Shown: piece by piece, positions 24,980 through 33,189 of the stretch
Position numbering within the stretch: the first letter of the stretch is position 1
Layout of the letters: each line of letters starts with the position of its first letter
From: an uncultured Bacteroidia bacterium
GTDB lineage: Bacteria > Bacteroidota > Bacteroidia > Bacteroidales > F082
Assembly (NCBI GenBank): GCA_902802535.1
Contig: CADCML010000033.1
Location: forward strand, 1 to 43,805
Direction of reading: 5' to 3'
DNA: 43,805 nt
Translations under genes and position numbers: made by a program
The notes under the pieces: generated by a model
Told to the model about the DNA's origin: nothing
The model's database searches: none
What the model saw: only the letters and a program-made list of their open reading frames with translations

Positions 24980-26320
24980 TCAGAACTGCCGCGATTCCAA
25001 AATGGAGGGGATGCGGCTATTGCGCGTGGCTGGGATACCATCGCCGGCCAAATCGGGGAAGTAGCTCTCGGGCGACTCAAACAAAAGCTTTTTGGCTTCC
25101 TTCATGCGTTCGGCCTCATTGTCGCTCCCAATGCTTGCCGCTATGGCGTTCAGCGTGCTGTCGATTTCCGCATCGTCGTGGGTGAGATACAGCAATGCTT
25201 TTGGCAAGAATCCATTGCTGAAAACGTAAAGTTGCTCGGGCGAATAGGATAGGTCGATGATGTCGGCATTGAGCAGTTCGTAGAGGATGTCGGCATCGTC
25301 GGTATGGTCGTATTTCGTGTTATAATACACCGAACTGTTGTAATACCAATAGTAATAACAGTTGAAAATGAGGCCAAGCGGCACCGACTGGGTGAGGTTC
25401 CAAAAATAGGAATCGCCGATGATGAGGAAGTTGGGCTTGACGGCTGTTGTGTCGTCATCAAGTTGGGCAATGGCATAGTAGTTCTGGTTGGGCTTGATGG
25501 GCCGCCACAAGTTGAGAAGGCTTTCGAGGTCGTTGTCGGGATAAACGGTTTCGTCTTCATATTTTTCACTCACCGTGAAATTAGGGATGTTCATGTTGCC
25601 CTTGTGCTCGATGTAGCGCACAATGGTGTCGAAAGCGTGGGCAGAGGCAATATAAGTCCAATGCTTGCCAGTTTTGGGATATAAGGGATAGTCCACTTTG
25701 CCTTTCCAGTTATGGAAAATCTCCAACACGTTGATATAATTGACACCAAGGCTGTCAAACAGCTTCGGATAGTATTGGTAGGCATGGAACGGCTCAAGGG
25801 ATAGGCCAGGGTTCTCGGACATGTGTTCGGGATAGACGAAGGTTTTGGAAGGCAGCATCGACACGAAAATGAAGTTTCCATATTCGTCGAGGATATGCTG
25901 CACCTTATGGAGGCGTAGCGCTTCAAGGTCGCATTGGCGTTGCATCTCGGCGCAATTCTGGGTGTAGGAATACACACTGCTTTGGTAGTAGTTGATGACA
26001 TCGTCAAGACCATACAGCCAGTTGTCTTTGCCAATGACTATGGTGTAATTGAGCGTTTTGTGGTAAAAATCCCAGATATATTGGTTATAACTCCTGATGA
26101 ACAGTTCCCTAAAACCGAAGTTGAAACGCAAGTAGGTCTCAAGGCTTTGCTGGTAGGAACCGTCAATCATATTGGCAATGACAGCAGGCTTCTTCTCGGG
26201 TTGGTAAAGGACACCGTTCAAAGGTTTCACCTTGATAAAATGGGTTTGTTCTTGGACATTAATCAGAACGAAGAGGCACAAAGTCAACACACATAATATG
26301 GCAGATATCTTATTTTTCAT
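24980..26320 (-). CDS. SGNH/AlgJ-AlgX-like acyltransferase protein (S4)
   Basis: The protein has 446 residues if started at the ATG at 26320. The ATG at 26332 adds MKKT; both overlap the end of S5. An anchor (ISAILCVLTLCLFVLINV) is followed by NFGFRELFIRSYNQYIWDFY, GKDNWLYG and FVYPEHM. The His motif is GKHW (218-221, no Asp); the Ser is 304 in GDSYFWN. The C-terminus has YFPDLAGDGIPATRNSRI, matching part of the S3 and S5 extensions, and then stops, so the extension is shorter. It is the last gene of the leftward operon and ends one base from S3. Confidence 0.85.
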   Translation of the reverse strand: MKNKISAILCVLTLCLFVLINVQEQTHFIKVKPLNGVLYQPEKKPAVIANMIDGSYQQSLETYLRFNFGFRELFIRSYNQYIWDFYHKTLNYTIVIGKDNWLYGLDDVINYYQSSVYSYTQNCAEMQRQCDLEALRLHKVQHILDEYGNFIFVSMLPSKTFVYPEHMSENPGLSLEPFHAYQYYPKLFDSLGVNYINVLEIFHNWKGKVDYPLYPKTGKHWTYIASAHAFDTIVRYIEHKGNMNIPNFTVSEKYEDETVYPDNDLESLLNLWRPIKPNQNYYAIAQLDDDTTAVKPNFLIIGDSYFWNLTQSVPLGLIFNCYYYWYYNSSVYYNTKYDHTDDADILYELLNADIIDLSYSPEQLYVFSNGFLPKALLYLTHDDAEIDSTLNAIAASIGSDNEAERMKEAKKLLFESPESYFPDLAGDGIPATRNSRIPSILESRQF

Positions 26321-27959
26321 TGTTTTTTTCATTGTCGACAAACCAACGGGCATCCATAAGCAATTGTTCCTCAAACGTAAGGCCGGTCTCTTCCAACTGC
26401 TTCGTAATGATATCTATCATCTCTGTGTTGTTTCTCCAGTTTTCGACCACCTCTTGCACCCTGTATTCTGTCAGGATAGAGTCGTTGACGGCCATGTCAT
26501 CGCGTAAAAGTGGATGACCGTCAACCACATTTATTGCTTCGCGTTTGACAAGACTTTCCAAAGATTCATTATCTGTAAAAGCCTTAATTTTCAATGCATT
26601 CAACCAGTTTTCATCTTGGTTGATGCGATAGGCTGTCTGTGCCAAAACAATTCCTCTTGTGTTGCGAATGGCAGGTACACAGTCGCCACCCAACCCGTCG
26701 ATTCTCTCGATGTCGTTCCTCAAAATGTCTTCGGCTTGCGTTTTGTTGACGTTTTCAGCCACCATCACCTTTTCGACCTCAGCTTCCCAAAGGCTGTCGC
26801 TCACACACAGCCGCAACAAAGCGTCTTCGGCAAATCCGTATGAGATTTTGTACATCTGGGCCTTGTCGGTGAACCAAGCAATATAGTCAGCGTTGACGAT
26901 GGCATAAAGACGGTCGGTCTCGCTTATTGGCCTGTTTTTTTGTAACCTTTGGCCATAGTATTCAGTCATATTGTAGAACCAATATCTCACATCAGAGAAG
27001 ACCTCATTAAGATCGATATATTGGTTGATGGCAAAGAAATAAGAGTTGCCGATGAAAACCGCATTGGGTTTCACCGCATTGGAATCAGATCTAATGCTAA
27101 CTTCCCGCTCATAGTAAATATCTTCATTAATAGTGATGTCGCGCTGTAGATTCAGCAATTTTTCCAAGTCGCGAATGTTGCCTTTGGTCAGTTCACTGCA
27201 TTCAAGACGCTCACCAATGACAATTCTTGACATTTCAATGCCTTTCATCGTAGCCATATAGCTAAACAACGAATCGGCTGCATACACTGCGGGAAATATC
27301 CAGTGAGCTGAAGTTTGCGGGATGGCAGGATAGTCGAGAGTATCCTGCATGTTGATAAACCAACTATCCATGTCAATATAGGGAATTCCATTTTCCACTA
27401 AGGCCTGACGGTAATAATCGTAAGCATGGATGGTGGTGGTATCGAAATCACGTTCGGGCAAAAACTGGGGATAGAGGTTCGCTTTATCAGGTGTCGTGTA
27501 AATCAGAAAATCAATGTCAAAAGTCTTCAACACCCCTATCAACTTCTTCAGCATTCGGATTTGCTTCTCAAATCGGTCCACTGCCTTGTCGTTGGACTCA
27601 ATCCAGCGATACATCTCCTTGCCGTAATACTCATCGACATTGAAATTGAAAAACAACCAGTCATCCTTTCCGATAGCCACCTCATCGCTATATGTTTTTC
27701 TGAAGAAATCCCAAAGATATTGGTTATAGAATCGCGTCATTGGTTCTCTGAAGCCAATATTCTCGGAAAGGTACTGTTCGAGATTGTCTTGGAATACGCC
27801 TGCCGTCAAATTCTCGAAAGACAACGAAGGAGTAGCCACAGGAATGCTTTGTCCAGCCAACGGTCGCATCTCCAACCATTTCGTATTTTGCTGGATGGCA
27901 GGTAGCGCAAGTATGGCCACGGAAAGACAAAACAGTGCTATGGAAACAATCCTCTTCAC
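26310..27959 (-). CDS. SGNH/AlgJ-AlgX-like acyltransferase protein with a long C-terminal extension (S5)
   Basis: The protein has 549 residues from a GTG at 27959, one base after the MBOAT stop. No ATG fits, and the open frame further upstream is a shadow of the MBOAT gene. An anchor (RIVSIALFCLSVAILALPAI) is followed by NIGFREPMTRFYNQYLWDFF, GKDDWLFF and NLYPQFLP. The His motif is SAHW (217-220, Asp replaced by Ser); the Ser is 306 in GNSYFFA. The C-terminal extension resembles S3 (EAINVVDGHPLLRD and FEEQLLMDARWFVDN). Codon usage looks slightly more A/T-rich than in the other copies. Confidence 0.85.
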   Translation of the reverse strand: MKRIVSIALFCLSVAILALPAIQQNTKWLEMRPLAGQSIPVATPSLSFENLTAGVFQDNLEQYLSENIGFREPMTRFYNQYLWDFFRKTYSDEVAIGKDDWLFFNFNVDEYYGKEMYRWIESNDKAVDRFEKQIRMLKKLIGVLKTFDIDFLIYTTPDKANLYPQFLPERDFDTTTIHAYDYYRQALVENGIPYIDMDSWFINMQDTLDYPAIPQTSAHWIFPAVYAADSLFSYMATMKGIEMSRIVIGERLECSELTKGNIRDLEKLLNLQRDITINEDIYYEREVSIRSDSNAVKPNAVFIGNSYFFAINQYIDLNEVFSDVRYWFYNMTEYYGQRLQKNRPISETDRLYAIVNADYIAWFTDKAQMYKISYGFAEDALLRLCVSDSLWEAEVEKVMVAENVNKTQAEDILRNDIERIDGLGGDCVPAIRNTRGIVLAQTAYRINQDENWLNALKIKAFTDNESLESLVKREAINVVDGHPLLRDDMAVNDSILTEYRVQEVVENWRNNTEMIDIITKQLEETGLTFEEQLLMDARWFVDNEKNNEK

Positions 27960-27960
27960 T

Positions 27961-29379
27961 TCAGAACCTAAAATAGATGAATGGGCTGAAGCCCACTGCG
28001 TTGATGGCCGCGATGCAGAAAAACAGCATGAACAAGGCCAGCACCCATGCCACGATGGTGCCTGCCACGGAATAATCCTTATAGTAAATCGTGTCTTGCA
28101 GCTTCTTCCCGAAGGGGAACAAACCCACGAACGAGAACAACAAGGCGATGATGAGCATGGTGTAGAACTGCCCATCGGCTTTGATGCTGAAAGTGCTGAA
28201 ATCGAAAGCGAAGAGCCTCGAAATGAAGGTGAAAGCATCGCCCATATCTTCTATACGGAAGATAGCCCAACCCACCATGGCGATGATAAAGGTGATAATG
28301 ACGCTTGGGGCTTTGCCAATTCGCTCGTAAAACTTCTTCAGCCCCATACGCTCAAGCACAAGCCACATGCCATGCCATGCGCCCCAAACGACGAAATTCC
28401 AAGATGCGCCGTGCCACAAACCCGACAGCAAGAAAACGACCCAAAGGTTGAAGTACATCCTCCGCTTCGAGCAGCGGTTGCCGCCCAGCGGGATGTACAG
28501 GTAGTTGCGCATGAACGCGCCCAACGTAATGTGCCAGCGGCGCCAAAACTCGGTGATGCTCGCCGAGTTATAAGGGTTGTCGAAGTTCTCCGGAAAATGG
28601 AAGCCCATGATGCGACCGAGGCCAATGGCCATGTCGGAGTAGCCGGCAAAATCGAAATAGAGCTGCATGGTGTAGGCGGCAATGGTAATCCATGCGGTGC
28701 CAGTGTCCATCGAGGCGAGCGGCGTGGCCAGTAGTTGGTCCACCTGCGCGCCAATCACGTCGGCAACCAGCACCTTTTTGGAAAGACCGATAACGAATCG
28801 GAACAAGCCTTGCAGACATTCCGAGCTGCTGTATTCGCGGTGACGGATTTCGCCCTCAATGTCGCAATAGCGCACAATCGGGCCTGCTATAAGCTGAGGG
28901 AACATCATGATATAAACGATGTAGTCGCTCAGCTTGTCCATCGGAGCGTTGTTGCCGCGATAGGTGTCGATGACGTATGTGATGGACTGGAAGGTGAAAA
29001 ACGAAATGCCAATCGGTAGCAGCACTTTCGCCATCTTGATGGGATTGGCACCAAACACGCTTATCAGAGCGTTCAAGTTGTCAATCAGGAAGTTGGCGTA
29101 TTTGTAATAGACCAATAGTCCCAAACTGACCGAGATGGCCAGGCCGCAGTACAGCTTTTTGAGCGGCTTCTTCTCCGTTTTGTACATCAGTTTGACCAAG
29201 AAGAAGTTGGCGATGGTGGAGCCAAGCAGCCAAAGGATGAAGTCGGGGGCACCAAAGCCGTAGAACACGATGGAAAAGAGCAGAATCACATAGTTCCTGA
29301 ACCTTTTCGGACACACAAAATAACACAGCAGGAAAAGCGGCAGGAAATAAAGTAGGAATACGTTGCTACTGAACACCAT
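27961..29379 (-). CDS. MBOAT O-acyltransferase (third, intact)
   Basis: The protein has 472 residues. It is colinear with the second MBOAT: MVFSSNVFLLYFLPLFLLCYF, GISFFTFQSITYVIDTYRG, YIMMFPQLIAGPIVRYCDI, FVIGLSKKVLVADVIG, YFDFAGYSDMAIGLGRIMGF, FWRRWHITLGAFM and LSGLWHGASWNFVVWG with His 323. The loop after the third membrane segment reads MYKTEKKPLKKLYC without the palindrome insertion found in the second copy. Its C-terminus FSPFIYFRF is shared by all three MBOATs, and all three are followed immediately by an SGNH gene. This makes MBOAT-SGNH the repeating unit of the locus. The CotH-like gene lies 15 bases upstream in the same transcript. Confidence 0.93.
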   Translation of the reverse strand: MVFSSNVFLLYFLPLFLLCYFVCPKRFRNYVILLFSIVFYGFGAPDFILWLLGSTIANFFLVKLMYKTEKKPLKKLYCGLAISVSLGLLVYYKYANFLIDNLNALISVFGANPIKMAKVLLPIGISFFTFQSITYVIDTYRGNNAPMDKLSDYIVYIMMFPQLIAGPIVRYCDIEGEIRHREYSSSECLQGLFRFVIGLSKKVLVADVIGAQVDQLLATPLASMDTGTAWITIAAYTMQLYFDFAGYSDMAIGLGRIMGFHFPENFDNPYNSASITEFWRRWHITLGAFMRNYLYIPLGGNRCSKRRMYFNLWVVFLLSGLWHGASWNFVVWGAWHGMWLVLERMGLKKFYERIGKAPSVIITFIIAMVGWAIFRIEDMGDAFTFISRLFAFDFSTFSIKADGQFYTMLIIALLFSFVGLFPFGKKLQDTIYYKDYSVAGTIVAWVLALFMLFFCIAAINAVGFSPFIYFRF

Positions 29380-29394
29380 GATAATTGTCGGGTT

Positions 29395-31194
29395 TTAAAG
29401 TTTTACAATGCGTTGGATGGCGGTTCCAATCTTTATTACATACACGCCCGCCGGTATGATGGGTTGAATGGTAAATGTGTTCAACCCTTCCGAAAGTTGG
29501 CAGGATTGTGCGAACACCTTCCGGCCTGTCAGGTCGTAGATGGCGATTTCTTCGGCATCAAACAATACAGCGTCAATATTGATATGAATTCCGTTGGTGA
29601 AGGGATTGGGGTGGACGGAAATCTGCATCGACTGTTTTTCTCCAAAGCCGTCAAAGCTGGTCAACTCGTTCCTGAAATACTGGTCGCGATTAAGGAGGAA
29701 GTCGTTGGTAAGCTCCATGTCGGCCAACCATTTGTTTTTGTTCCATGGGAAGATGAAGCGATGGGCCTGCGCCTCAACCTCGTCTTCAACCTGATGACGA
29801 TACTCGTCCAACACCGATTTCATGTAGCTGTAGCTGAAAAAGGTTTCTGAAAGCTCATGGTATCGCTGGCAGAATTGCAACCGAAAACTTTGGTTGTCCA
29901 AAAAACGGCTAAACGTCATGCTGTTGTTTCCTTGGTCGAGTGCGTTGGATATGGCAAGATATTCTGGGATAATAAAGCAGCCGTCGCCGTCATAGAACAT
30001 CCAGCGGAACGGTGCTCCCGGTGCCATTTGACTGATTTTTACATTATTGTTTGGCCAGTCCAAATTAGCGGTGAAGGTTTCCATGAGCATGTAATCGATG
30101 AAAGCAGGCACATCGACACGAGAGAAGGCGAAAGCCGAGTCTTCGGGTTGGGTCAGGTCGGCATCAAGCATCCACATTAGGAACTCTCTCCATTCTGTAG
30201 GATCGCCATAGTTGGGCACACCCCAATACTTGATGATGGTCACGCTGTCGAGGTTCACGTCGTAATGATCATCCAGGTAACGCTCGTCGGCGGCTTCTTC
30301 TAAGGTGTAGATGCCCCAATACTCGCCGTTTATGAAGACGACAGTTTCTCTCACCGCCATTGCATCAAACAGAAGGTTGCCGGCCACTCGTTGTGCCAAA
30401 TAGTCGGCGCCTCCGGTCTGATGCCAGTTGCTGCATCGGAATGGATGAAGATTGAGATGCTTGAATTTGGCGACGGATGTGTGTTCGAAAAACCGATGCG
30501 AGAAGCGTTTTTTGCCATATTCTTCGCGGGCATAGAGCTTCAAGCCCTTTTGCTGGAACCAACGCGAGGCACCGCCATGCGTACGAAGACCACATTGCTG
30601 ATTAATGCCTTGGTTGTCAGGTTCGTAAAACTCCAAATTGATAAGCCTCTCCCATTCGCGACCTTTGTTGCAATAGTTTCCTGTGTGCGTCGAATCGACG
30701 GGGTCGTAGCTGGCTCCAGGGATGAAAATGCCCGTTTCGTAGTCGAACAAAGCCAACGAGTCAGCCGTGATGGAAACCACAGGCAGTCCGTGCGTGTCGC
30801 AGCCCAAGGCGCGAATGAAATAGCTTTGGGTCGTCACGGTACTCAAGCAACTGTCGCGGTCGTCAAACACTGCCGCGCGAATGACGATGCAGTGCTTGAC
30901 GCTGTCGGGAAGATAGAACTGCGACGGGATGGTGTTTACGATGGTATAAATATCTGATTTCGAGTGCAGGTTCGCGTTTAAGACCAAAGGCTCGGTGTAA
31001 AGTGCCGACTGCGCTGTGGGCTGGTTGCCGTTGGTGGTGTAGCGGATATGGCCTTCCGGATAGGTACTGAACAGTTCCAAGGCAAAAGTGTCCTCATAAA
31101 AGCCGCCGCTGGCCGAAAAGAGAACCTTCCAGTCTTGGGCCACTGCCGACAACGAGGCGAGACATAGCAATATGGCGAATAGGCGTTTTTTCAT
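29395..31194 (-). CDS. Secreted CotH-like kinase protein with a C-terminal sorting domain
   Basis: The protein has 599 residues from the ATG at 31194. The signal peptide ends SLSAVAQ. Residues of about 25-100 resemble a chitobiase/hexosaminidase C-terminal-type domain (FSTYPEGHIRYTTNGNQPTAQSALY). The CotH kinase-like domain (about 150-480) shows RTHGGASRWFQQKGLKLYAR, FINGEYWGIYTLEEAADERYL, NLDWPNNNVKISQ and FYDGDGCF. The final ~75 residues (ISVHPNPFTNGIHI, IAIYDLTGRKVF, PAGVYVIKIGT) are a type IX secretion type A sorting domain. CotH enzymes phosphorylate secreted proteins, so this one is predicted to reach the cell surface. Its place inside the acylation operon suggests that it decorates or tethers the same envelope polymer; that link is inference. 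Confidence 0.87.
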   Translation of the reverse strand: MKKRLFAILLCLASLSAVAQDWKVLFSASGGFYEDTFALELFSTYPEGHIRYTTNGNQPTAQSALYTEPLVLNANLHSKSDIYTIVNTIPSQFYLPDSVKHCIVIRAAVFDDRDSCLSTVTTQSYFIRALGCDTHGLPVVSITADSLALFDYETGIFIPGASYDPVDSTHTGNYCNKGREWERLINLEFYEPDNQGINQQCGLRTHGGASRWFQQKGLKLYAREEYGKKRFSHRFFEHTSVAKFKHLNLHPFRCSNWHQTGGADYLAQRVAGNLLFDAMAVRETVVFINGEYWGIYTLEEAADERYLDDHYDVNLDSVTIIKYWGVPNYGDPTEWREFLMWMLDADLTQPEDSAFAFSRVDVPAFIDYMLMETFTANLDWPNNNVKISQMAPGAPFRWMFYDGDGCFIIPEYLAISNALDQGNNSMTFSRFLDNQSFRLQFCQRYHELSETFFSYSYMKSVLDEYRHQVEDEVEAQAHRFIFPWNKNKWLADMELTNDFLLNRDQYFRNELTSFDGFGEKQSMQISVHPNPFTNGIHINIDAVLFDAEEIAIYDLTGRKVFAQSCQLSEGLNTFTIQPIIPAGVYVIKIGTAIQRIVKL

Positions 31195-31218
31195 AATTGG
31201 CCGCAAAAGTAACAAAAA

Positions 31219-32550
31219 TCAATCATTTTCGCCCATGTCGGTTTGTTTTTCTTCGTTTTCAATAATCCATTTCGCATCAAGTTCGAGCATTTCCTCAACG
31301 GAAACGCCCCTGCTTTCCGCCTTTTCTTGAATCATTTCCATCAGCGCGGGCTTGGCTTCCATCTCGTTCATCAGCAACGCGACTTCCACTTTTTCGGGGT
31401 CCTTGATGGAGCTTAGGGCATCTTCCACGAAACCGTTTGTCCCCCTACACCATTGGTAACCAACAGAATAAACCACCACGTAATCCACATTGAGAATACT
31501 CCTCAGACGGTTGATTTCGTTAATCTTGTATTCCTTCTTGTCGAAGCCTTTATACACCTTGTCGTAATAGAACCAGTTTTCATAATAGGAAATCAGCTCT
31601 TTCCTCGGGATGAGGCCCTCGAAGGCGAAAATGAACGAATCGCCGACAAACAAAACGCGGGGCTTACGGGTCGTGCTGTCGGCCTCCACACTGATGTCGG
31701 CCCGATAGGCGGGCGTGTTGTTCTTCACCTTAAAAAGCAGGTTGAGCGTGGCCTCGTCGTCCTGCCGTCCGGGATAAGGTTCTTCTGCAATATAGTTGAT
31801 TTTCATCCTTGGAATGCCGAATCCGTTGAGGCTGTCCATGAGGCGGAACAGCGAATCGTAGCCGTAGGCCGACGAAAACGTCCAATGGGTGTCCATCGGC
31901 ATGAAAAGCAAGCGCGAGGAAGTGTCGGCGATGGCAGCAAACCAAGTTGTCATGTCGATGTTGGGGAAGCCGATTTCCTTGAACCTCTGCGTGAAACGCT
32001 GGGCTGGAACGCCAACCGTTGTATCGTGCGTCATACGGGGAAGATGCTCAGGATAGACGAAAGCCTTGTCGGGCGCAATGAATGTGAGCAACTCAATGCC
32101 GAAATCCTCTTTCAGAATGCTCCTTAACTCGTTCAACATGTCAACTTGATGGTCGACATATTCGTTCAAATCGTCATCGGAATCGAAAAACTTGGAGGCC
32201 TCGCGACCGTAATAGTCGAGTACACCGGGCCTATAGTACATCCAATGGTCTCGTCCGGGAAAGAAAAACTCGTTGCACGACTTTCTCCAAAGCGAATAGG
32301 CATATTGGTTATAGGTGCGAATCCCGAATTCCCGAAATGCGAAACGCTCTCTGAGGTATTTTTCCGTTTGTTCCTGAAACGAGACGTCTTTGTAGCTTTT
32401 GAAGGTCAATTGGGGCTTTTCGGAATCTTTCGGGTCGTTTTTCAATGCCAAACGGTCAAGCTTGATGGGTTGCCATTGCGTTTGCACCAACAGCAACAAG
32501 AGAAAAGCCATGCTCAATATCCACAAAATGTCCTTCAGCCGTTTGTTCAT
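31219..32550 (-). CDS. SGNH/AlgJ-AlgX-like acyltransferase protein with the canonical triad (S6)
   Basis: The protein has 443 residues from the ATG at 32550; the TTG at 32562 is rejected. An anchor (DILWILSMAFLLLLLVQT) precedes RFAFREFGIRTYNQYAYSLW, GRDHWMYY and FVYPEHLP. It alone keeps the full motif DTHW (220-223) together with the Ser in GDSFIFA (305), as in AlgX and AlgJ. The C-terminus carries the VEEMLELDAKWIIEN motif shared with S3 and S5. It is the first gene of the leftward operon, directly behind a good promoter (32575-32606). A gap of 24 bases leads to the CotH-like gene. It may be the one fully active transferase of this set. Confidence 0.88.
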   Translation of the reverse strand: MNKRLKDILWILSMAFLLLLLVQTQWQPIKLDRLALKNDPKDSEKPQLTFKSYKDVSFQEQTEKYLRERFAFREFGIRTYNQYAYSLWRKSCNEFFFPGRDHWMYYRPGVLDYYGREASKFFDSDDDLNEYVDHQVDMLNELRSILKEDFGIELLTFIAPDKAFVYPEHLPRMTHDTTVGVPAQRFTQRFKEIGFPNIDMTTWFAAIADTSSRLLFMPMDTHWTFSSAYGYDSLFRLMDSLNGFGIPRMKINYIAEEPYPGRQDDEATLNLLFKVKNNTPAYRADISVEADSTTRKPRVLFVGDSFIFAFEGLIPRKELISYYENWFYYDKVYKGFDKKEYKINEINRLRSILNVDYVVVYSVGYQWCRGTNGFVEDALSSIKDPEKVEVALLMNEMEAKPALMEMIQEKAESRGVSVEEMLELDAKWIIENEEKQTDMGEND

Positions 32551-32574
32551 TTCAGTATCCAACGATTAGACCTG

Positions 32575-32606
32575 CAAAAATAGCAATTTTTATGACAAGA
32601 AACAAA
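32575..32606 (-). promoter_or_regulatory. Bacteroidetes-type promoter of the leftward acyltransferase operon
   Basis: On the minus strand the -33 box TTTG (32603-32606) and the -7 box TATTTTTG (32575-32582) are separated by exactly 20 bases, matching the family consensus. The S6 ATG lies 24 bases downstream. Confidence 0.75.
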
Positions 32607-32645
32607 ATTAGCCACTTGAATACGGGACATTCCAATTTTTTTGAT

Positions 32646-32653
32646 TATTTTTG
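32646..32653 (+). promoter_or_regulatory. -7 promoter box for the small lipoprotein gene
   Basis: TATTTTTG matches TAnnTTTG, 29 bases before the ATG at 32683. It is divergent from the promoter of the acyltransferase operon, 40 bases away. Confidence 0.6.
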
Positions 32654-32682
32654 CCGTTCCAACATTCTAAAATTATTGCATT

Positions 32683-33114
32683 ATGAAAAGATTAGCTTTT
32701 GTTACCTTGTTGTTAGCCACTTTGATGGGCTGCAAGCAAACCGATTGGCGCGAACCCTACACGGGCTCTTTCGATTTCATGTGCCGAAAAAGCCTCGTGA
32801 GCATGTGCCAAGACCCCTCCTCTCCTGACTGCAATGACGGGTGGATGGAAAGCCAAATTGACACCACCTATTACACTTACAATGTGGTCAAGCAGGATGC
32901 AGACAGGGTGAAAATCCAAGTTGGGTCAATGACCTTAATCCCCATCATCAACAAAAACGGGAACTTGGAGTTCCCCGCCTCAGAATACGACTTGGGCGGC
33001 AACAACAATTACTCAGGACATTACGTTGGCACTGATTCCATCATCCTTGACATCACCAATGGTTTGACTGGCATGTACACGAAATACCAAATCGTCGGAA
33101 CGCGAAAACGTTGA
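32683..33114 (+). CDS. Small lipoprotein of unknown function (143 aa)
   Basis: MKRLAFVTLLLATLMGC is a lipoprotein signal with Cys 17. The mature part begins KQTDWREPYTGSFDF and has three further Cys (CRKSLVSMC, DCNDGW) that could form disulfides in the periplasm. It then shows alternating strands (YYTYNVVKQDADRVKIQVGSMTLIPII) and a YSGHYVGTDSIILDI segment. This suggests a small beta-sandwich like other Bacteroidetes lipoproteins with the 'Y.G.F.......' start. It is a single-gene unit with its own promoter and a strong terminator right behind. Function is unknown. Confidence 0.75.
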   Translation: MKRLAFVTLLLATLMGCKQTDWREPYTGSFDFMCRKSLVSMCQDPSSPDCNDGWMESQIDTTYYTYNVVKQDADRVKIQVGSMTLIPIINKNGNLEFPASEYDLGGNNNYSGHYVGTDSIILDITNGLTGMYTKYQIVGTRKR

Positions 33115-33136
33115 AAACAGATTGGTTTTGGAAAAA

Positions 33137-33170
33137 CAAAAACGACCACCAGGTTTGATGGTCGTTTTTG
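33137..33170. terminator. Bidirectional rho-independent terminator
   Basis: CAAAAACGACCA (33137-33148) and TGGTCGTTTTTG (33159-33170) form a perfect 12-bp stem with a 10-base loop. The A-run on one side and the T-run on the other serve both the lipoprotein gene and the convergent peptidase gene, which ends at 33190. Confidence 0.9.
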
Positions 33171-33189
33171 TTTTGGGATGATCTTTCGA

